Shown in pieces: positions 59,280 through 64,000 of a DNA stretch of 64,000 nt (its first letter is position 1; each line of letters begins with the position of its first letter). This stretch comes from Plectrocnemia conspersa (lineage: Eukaryota; Arthropoda; Insecta; Trichoptera; Polycentropodidae): the NCBI GenBank assembly GCA_009617715.1, contig VTFK01000573.1:1-64000 (forward strand), given 5' to 3'. Made by a program: the position numbers and the translations under genes. A model generated the notes under the pieces. It saw nothing but the letters and a program-made list of their open reading frames with translations. It was not told the origin of the DNA and ran no database searches.

Positions 59280-61990
59280 TAAATATATTGATGTTTTATA
59301 TTTTATTTTATTTTTTATTTTTTAATACAAAACTGACAATCATAACTTGACATATTTCTAAAATGCGTCATGATGTGCATTATACAAAAAATAATTTATT
59401 ACTTTAAAAAATAGTGCACACATAAAATAGATGAGCACCAACCCACATATCCTGCTCCTCATAGCTATTACCGAAAACATATTTTTGTTTGGCAATCTTA
59501 ATTTTATAATCAAAAGATTTTGTCACTGCCTATATCTATGAAAAATTATATCAAATAACTTGGCAGATGCTAAAATATCGGCAATATTGTTTTAATATGT
59601 AACATTCTATAATTATATTTGCTTAAAAATGACGTATTTACAATATTTGCCTTTATATTAAAAATGATAAAAAAAATCTAACACCATCATTAGATAATTT
59701 ATCTAATCGCGACATAAGTGAAAAAATATGTATAATCTAATATGTACTTAGCATTGAATTATAATTTACAAAAAACCCTCAAAAATGTCTGTTCGTCATA
59801 GTTTTTATGTTAAATTAAATAGTAATAATATAATTTTTATCTGCAAAATTAAAAATATACAATATAAACACAGTATTTTTACAATTGGGTTATTTTAATA
59901 AAAATAGATAATTTTTTTTACCAAATCATTGTTGAATTAGAAGTTTTATCTATTATATTATGTTCGCTAATAAATTTTATATTGAAATATTGACCTTAGA
60001 GCTCATTTAGTCTACACCTAATGTTCTCAAATGATTTATATTATATATCTTTTGCGGATAAGTCGGTACAAATAACTTAAATGATAATCAACGGACAAAT
60101 ATATGCCTAATATAATTATTTAGGAATTAAAATAAATATCAATAAAATAATTATAACTTTATACAATAGATGTCTCTAAATAAACAACCTAATCCTTTAC
60201 ATATTCCCTTCTAACATATACTAACAGGAAACTATATATAATAACTGAAAGCCAATTATAACAAAAAATCAGCGCATAAATTTCTCCACGCAGATAACTA
60301 TAATATAAATATTTAATTGAACAGATTTTTCTATAATAGAAAAAAAATATTATATTTTTATTAAATTATACATGAGATTGTTTTTACTTCTATTTTTATA
60401 TTCGCTTTGTTCTGTTATCCACGTTTTTTAATATGTCTTCAAAAGATGTCATAGTAATGACAAGATTAAAAATACATATGGCAAGCTAAAATTATTAAAT
60501 AAGTATTTTATTTTTATAATTAAAGAAATTATATCAACATTATCAAAATAAATAATAATCTACACCGACAAAATAATAATAATATCTTTAATATGAACAA
60601 ATATTTGACCTTATCTTAAAAATCACAAGTGAGATTCTACCAAGATATCTTTTAATATGAGTTTAGGCAGGGTTAAACCCAAATAACATTTGACATATCT
60701 TCCGATCGCAAAATTTCATACTCGTGACTCATATCGTAAGGCATGCGTATTTCACCACAATAAAATAAATACTTAAATTATTTTAATCCTGATTCAATAG
60801 ATTATGTTTGAAGCTGGCTGATATGACTTGAGTTAAATTAATTCTGAATTAACACATAGTGGTTTACTATAACCCATAAAGATAAGACATGTCATGTATA
60901 GATTATAGTATTATATTATTTTATCATATCGTACGGATTTTTAAAATATATAAACAAATCTTTATAAATCAATCACGTGAAAGCTTATTATCTAGATCAT
61001 TATTTAGATTTAATTTTACAATGATAATTGTGACGCAAGTAGTGGTTTATTGTACTTTTTAATAATCTATAGATTCATTAGTTATTTGTTAATAATAATA
61101 ATAATAATATAAATAATAGATACTGCCATAATGATTACTAAAAAAATAAATTATAACATTGACTACTACTATTGACATTTTTAATTTAAAAAAAAAAAAA
61201 TATTGCATATTCGAAACTGAAACTGAGACTTGTCTCAATACCTTATAAATACAATATGATCTTATCTTATGCATTTAAACATAGGAAAAGACAAGACTAT
61301 GTAATACGTTTTACATAGCAACTATTAATGGTAACATAATATTTAAAATCACACATAATCAATCATCCATTGAAAAGATAAACAACCGCCGATGTAGATG
61401 GCACGGTGACGGCATGAACACGGTCGTTCCGGCCCGCCATATCCCCACCACGTACTTTGGTAGAGATGAGAATTTGAAACTTTTACATTTTACGTTACAA
61501 AATTACAACTAGAAACATTTTTTTTATTTGTTTCTTTTGTGAATACATTTTTGAGTTGCTGTGAATATGTCAAGTTTGACACAAATTTTGATGTATGTAA
61601 AACTCAACTTTATTGAAAATTAAAAACTAATATTAACAATTCAGTGCAAAAACTAATGACACTAAATGTTATTTTGAAATACACTTTAAATCCCATATCA
61701 TTATGACATCAACATCGGCAATTATATTATATCTAACAAAACATACAATTAAAATATATAACTTGTAATTATAATAAATAATTTGCTTTTCCTACTATTT
61801 ATAAAAAATATGTTAATATTTTTGCAAAAATATATATCAAGTCAAATATATCTGTCGATTAACCTTATCGATCTAATTGACATAAAAGTATTGTTTTAAA
61901 ATGCATATCCAAAAAAGATTTGATAAATAAACAAAAAAACAGATTTTCCCGTTATCGCTAAGTCTTATCGCACTGATTAACTATTTTCGC
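59280..61990. other. AT-rich intergenic DNA between second and third lipase
   Basis: No gene or named repeat. A GC-rich spot at 61385-61465 (GGCACGGTGACGGCATGAAC and CCGGCCCGCC) stands out but is too short to identify. Confidence 0.5.
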
Positions 61991-61995
61991 GCATA

Positions 61996-62003
61996 TATAT
62001 AAA
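61996..62003 (+). promoter_or_regulatory. TATA box of the third lipase
   Basis: CATATATATAAACC, followed about 25 bp later by AGTCAGAAG as a possible initiator. TTATCG words (GATA complements) occur at about 61866, 61954 and 61967. Confidence 0.55.
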
Positions 62004-62069
62004 CCTAGAATATCCAAGTCAGAAGCACAGTAAGGTATTAACAGACGAGTTATTTATATCCTTGCAAAA

Positions 62070-63432
62070 ATGATTGACTTGAAAGTTGTACTTATTTTTT
62101 CTCTCGGGTGTATGACGGTTACTGGTAAGATTTACAAATTTTCTACCTATTAAAATGTTTTTTTTTTAATTTAACACAATAATTACATATCACAGGCTTT
62201 AGATTTCCATACGACATATACAAGTATGAAGAAGGTCAAAGATACATGATGATGCCGGACAAAGATGGGAAAATGCATTTGGTAGATTTTCAGCAAGAAG
62301 GTCCGGAGCGTAAATATGACGCAGTTAAATCTGTTCGATTCTATCTATACACATTGTAAGCATCATAAAAATATATATATATATATATACAATTAGTAGC
62401 ACATAGATATTTATTTCAATACTAATTTTTTTATTCAGAGAAAATATGATTACTAAAGAAGAAATCGTTTTTAAAGACGAAAACTCTTTAAAAGATTCGA
62501 GTTTCAATGTCCAAAAACCCGTTAAGGTTATTGCTCATGGATGGAATAATAATGGCGATTCACCCGTGAACACACTCTTAACTGAAGGTATATAAAATAT
62601 ATACAACTAATCTAATTATTACTAGAAAGTATCATTAAAAAAAATATATTTTCAGCCTTCATGAAAATTCCGGATGTTAATGTGTTAGTGGTCGATTGGC
62701 GCGTTGGTGGTAATTCTCTTTATACAACATCAGCAAAAAATGCCGTATTAGTTGGAATTCATGTAGCAAATATGATCGATTGGCTTATTGATATGGGCTC
62801 TAAACCATCTCTATTTCATTTGATGGGTCACAGTTTAGGCGCTCATGCTATGGGAGTAGCAGCTAGAAACATCGACAGTGGAGTAATTCCTTATTTAACA
62901 GGTACATGAGATTTTCTTTAGAGCTATAGTGCCTTTTTATACACCTGTTTTATACATATTATAATTTTAATAGGAATGGACCCTGCCAATCCTCTGTGGG
63001 GATCGTCTTCAGAAAGAATCAGACCTACAGATGCTAAATACGTAGAGATCATTCACACAGACGCCGGAGGTTTAGGACTGAAAGATCAAGTGGGAGATGC
63101 CGATTTTTATCCTAACAAAGGCAGCAGTCAACCCATGTGCTGGTTGATGAGCTGCTCTCATTCCATGTCATACCAATATATGGCCGAATCGATAGACCAC
63201 AAAGGATATATGGCTGCTGAGTGCACAGATTACAAAGAAATGTCTAAGGGAAATTGTGCTAATCTGAGCTACGTACACATGGGTGGTTGCTAAACCTAAA
63301 TCAGTGTAAGCATAACATTTCTACTAATGATATAATATAAATCTTTGGCAATCTATTAATTTTTTTTACGATTTCAGATCTGGAATTTACTACTTAAAAA
63401 CCAACAAGAAGAAGCCTTACTATATGGATTAA
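62070..63432 (+). CDS. Lipase / phospholipase A1-like gene, C-terminus altered by a frameshift
   Basis: Exons 62070-62124, 62196-62355, 62439-62587, 62656-62901, 62974-63305 and 63378-63432. Secreted neutral-lipase-family hydrolase with signal peptide MIDLKVVLIFSLGCMTVT. The oxyanion loop is VIAHGWNNNGDSP, the nucleophile Ser181 is in LMGHSLGAH, Asp206 in GMDPANPLW and His266 in SCSHSMS. The lid is only four residues (C-WLMS-C). After HMGG the frame reads Cys and then TAA at 63291-63293, so the product is 309 aa. One surplus T in GGTGGTTGCTAAA accounts for this. Without it the frame would run into the 55-nt last exon, which ends PYYMD as in the second lipase. The catalytic domain is complete, so activity is possible even with the shortened tail. 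Listed as CDS for that reason. Confidence 0.8.
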
Positions 63433-63434
63433 TA

Positions 63435-64000
63435 TTATTTTACATTTTGATATATCATTATGTATGATAATGCCTTAAATATGTATAAATGTAATCAGTA
63501 CATGCACTATGTGTATGAGTGTTACTTATTAGTCTTAAAATTATATATAAATAAATATTTAATAGATTATTATTATTTTATATTTTATTAGACACAGCTA
63601 ATTTATATCACGTCATTCCAAAACAATTTACTCGAAAATATATATTAAAAAAATATTTTTATAATAAAAACTGAGATTTTTGATCTGTGTCTGTTATCTA
63701 AAATATTCAGAGTTGAAAATACGAGTACAATGCATAATGGAAAAATTGTACAAGTTAATGCGTTCCCAAAAATAGCTTTCGACCTCTATATAAATAATCT
63801 AATTAATCTCATGTTTGCTTAATAAATATATGTATAAAAATAATTATTTTAAAAATATTTCGGATAATAATTAAGTTTGACTTTTAGATAACTTTGCAAA
63901 ACAATAATATAATAATTTTAATACTATAAAAAAAATAATAGCAGATTATTTAAAAATAAAACATTTTATGTCACATTACGGAATCTAGTAAATTTGATAC
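63435..64000. other. AT-rich DNA after the third lipase
   Basis: Nothing recognised up to the window end. Confidence 0.6.

Overview
This 64-kb window is AT-rich (about three quarters A+T by eye) eukaryotic DNA, almost certainly from an insect. Genes are small and split by 60-300 bp GT-AG introns. They are spaced by kilobases of AT-rich DNA carrying mariner, non-LTR and tRNA-derived SINE relics. Families and TE content fit an insect, perhaps a beetle, but the order cannot be fixed from the sequence alone. No bacterial, CRISPR or rRNA features were seen.

The window is dominated by a tandem array of secreted lipocalin genes of the insecticyanin / bilin-binding / apolipoprotein D-like type. Each has four coding exons with intron phases 0, 2, 1. 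Each has a signal peptide, a G-K-W-Y-E motif opening exon 2, a (L/I/E/G)-(D/E)-T-D-Y motif in exon 3 and a T/S-D-Q-x-x-C ending. Eleven are intact: minus strand 5825-6769, 19670-20468 and 23042-23858; plus strand 24741-25556, 30324-31080, 31724-32499, 36065-36825, 37441-38214, 43901-44700, 46861-47620 and 50298-51035. One at 52569-53341 is frameshifted. Decayed copies lie at 13941-15035 and about 29152-29846, and an exon 2-3 fragment at about 48553-48788.

The array is polarised. Every lipocalin left of about 24.3 kb is on the minus strand and every one to the right is on the plus strand. The switch is a large inverted duplication, with arms 22680-24142 and 24458-25941, each holding one intact gene. 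Its 315-bp centre is made of TA repeats and a foldback element. Other recent events are a two-gene duplication (about 29.93-32.50 kb and 35.71-38.22 kb) and a 338-bp perfect repeat (10131-10468 and 19317-19654).

The right end (55.2-63.4 kb) holds three tandem plus-strand genes of the animal neutral lipase family, with a Ser-Asp-His triad, six exons each and a very short lid loop suggesting phospholipase A1-type enzymes. Each carries one single-nucleotide frameshift at a different place. They are either young pseudogenes or carry indel errors in the assembly.

The lipocalins would be secreted carriers of small hydrophobic ligands and the lipases secreted lipid hydrolases. A functional link between the two clusters is only suggested by proximity.
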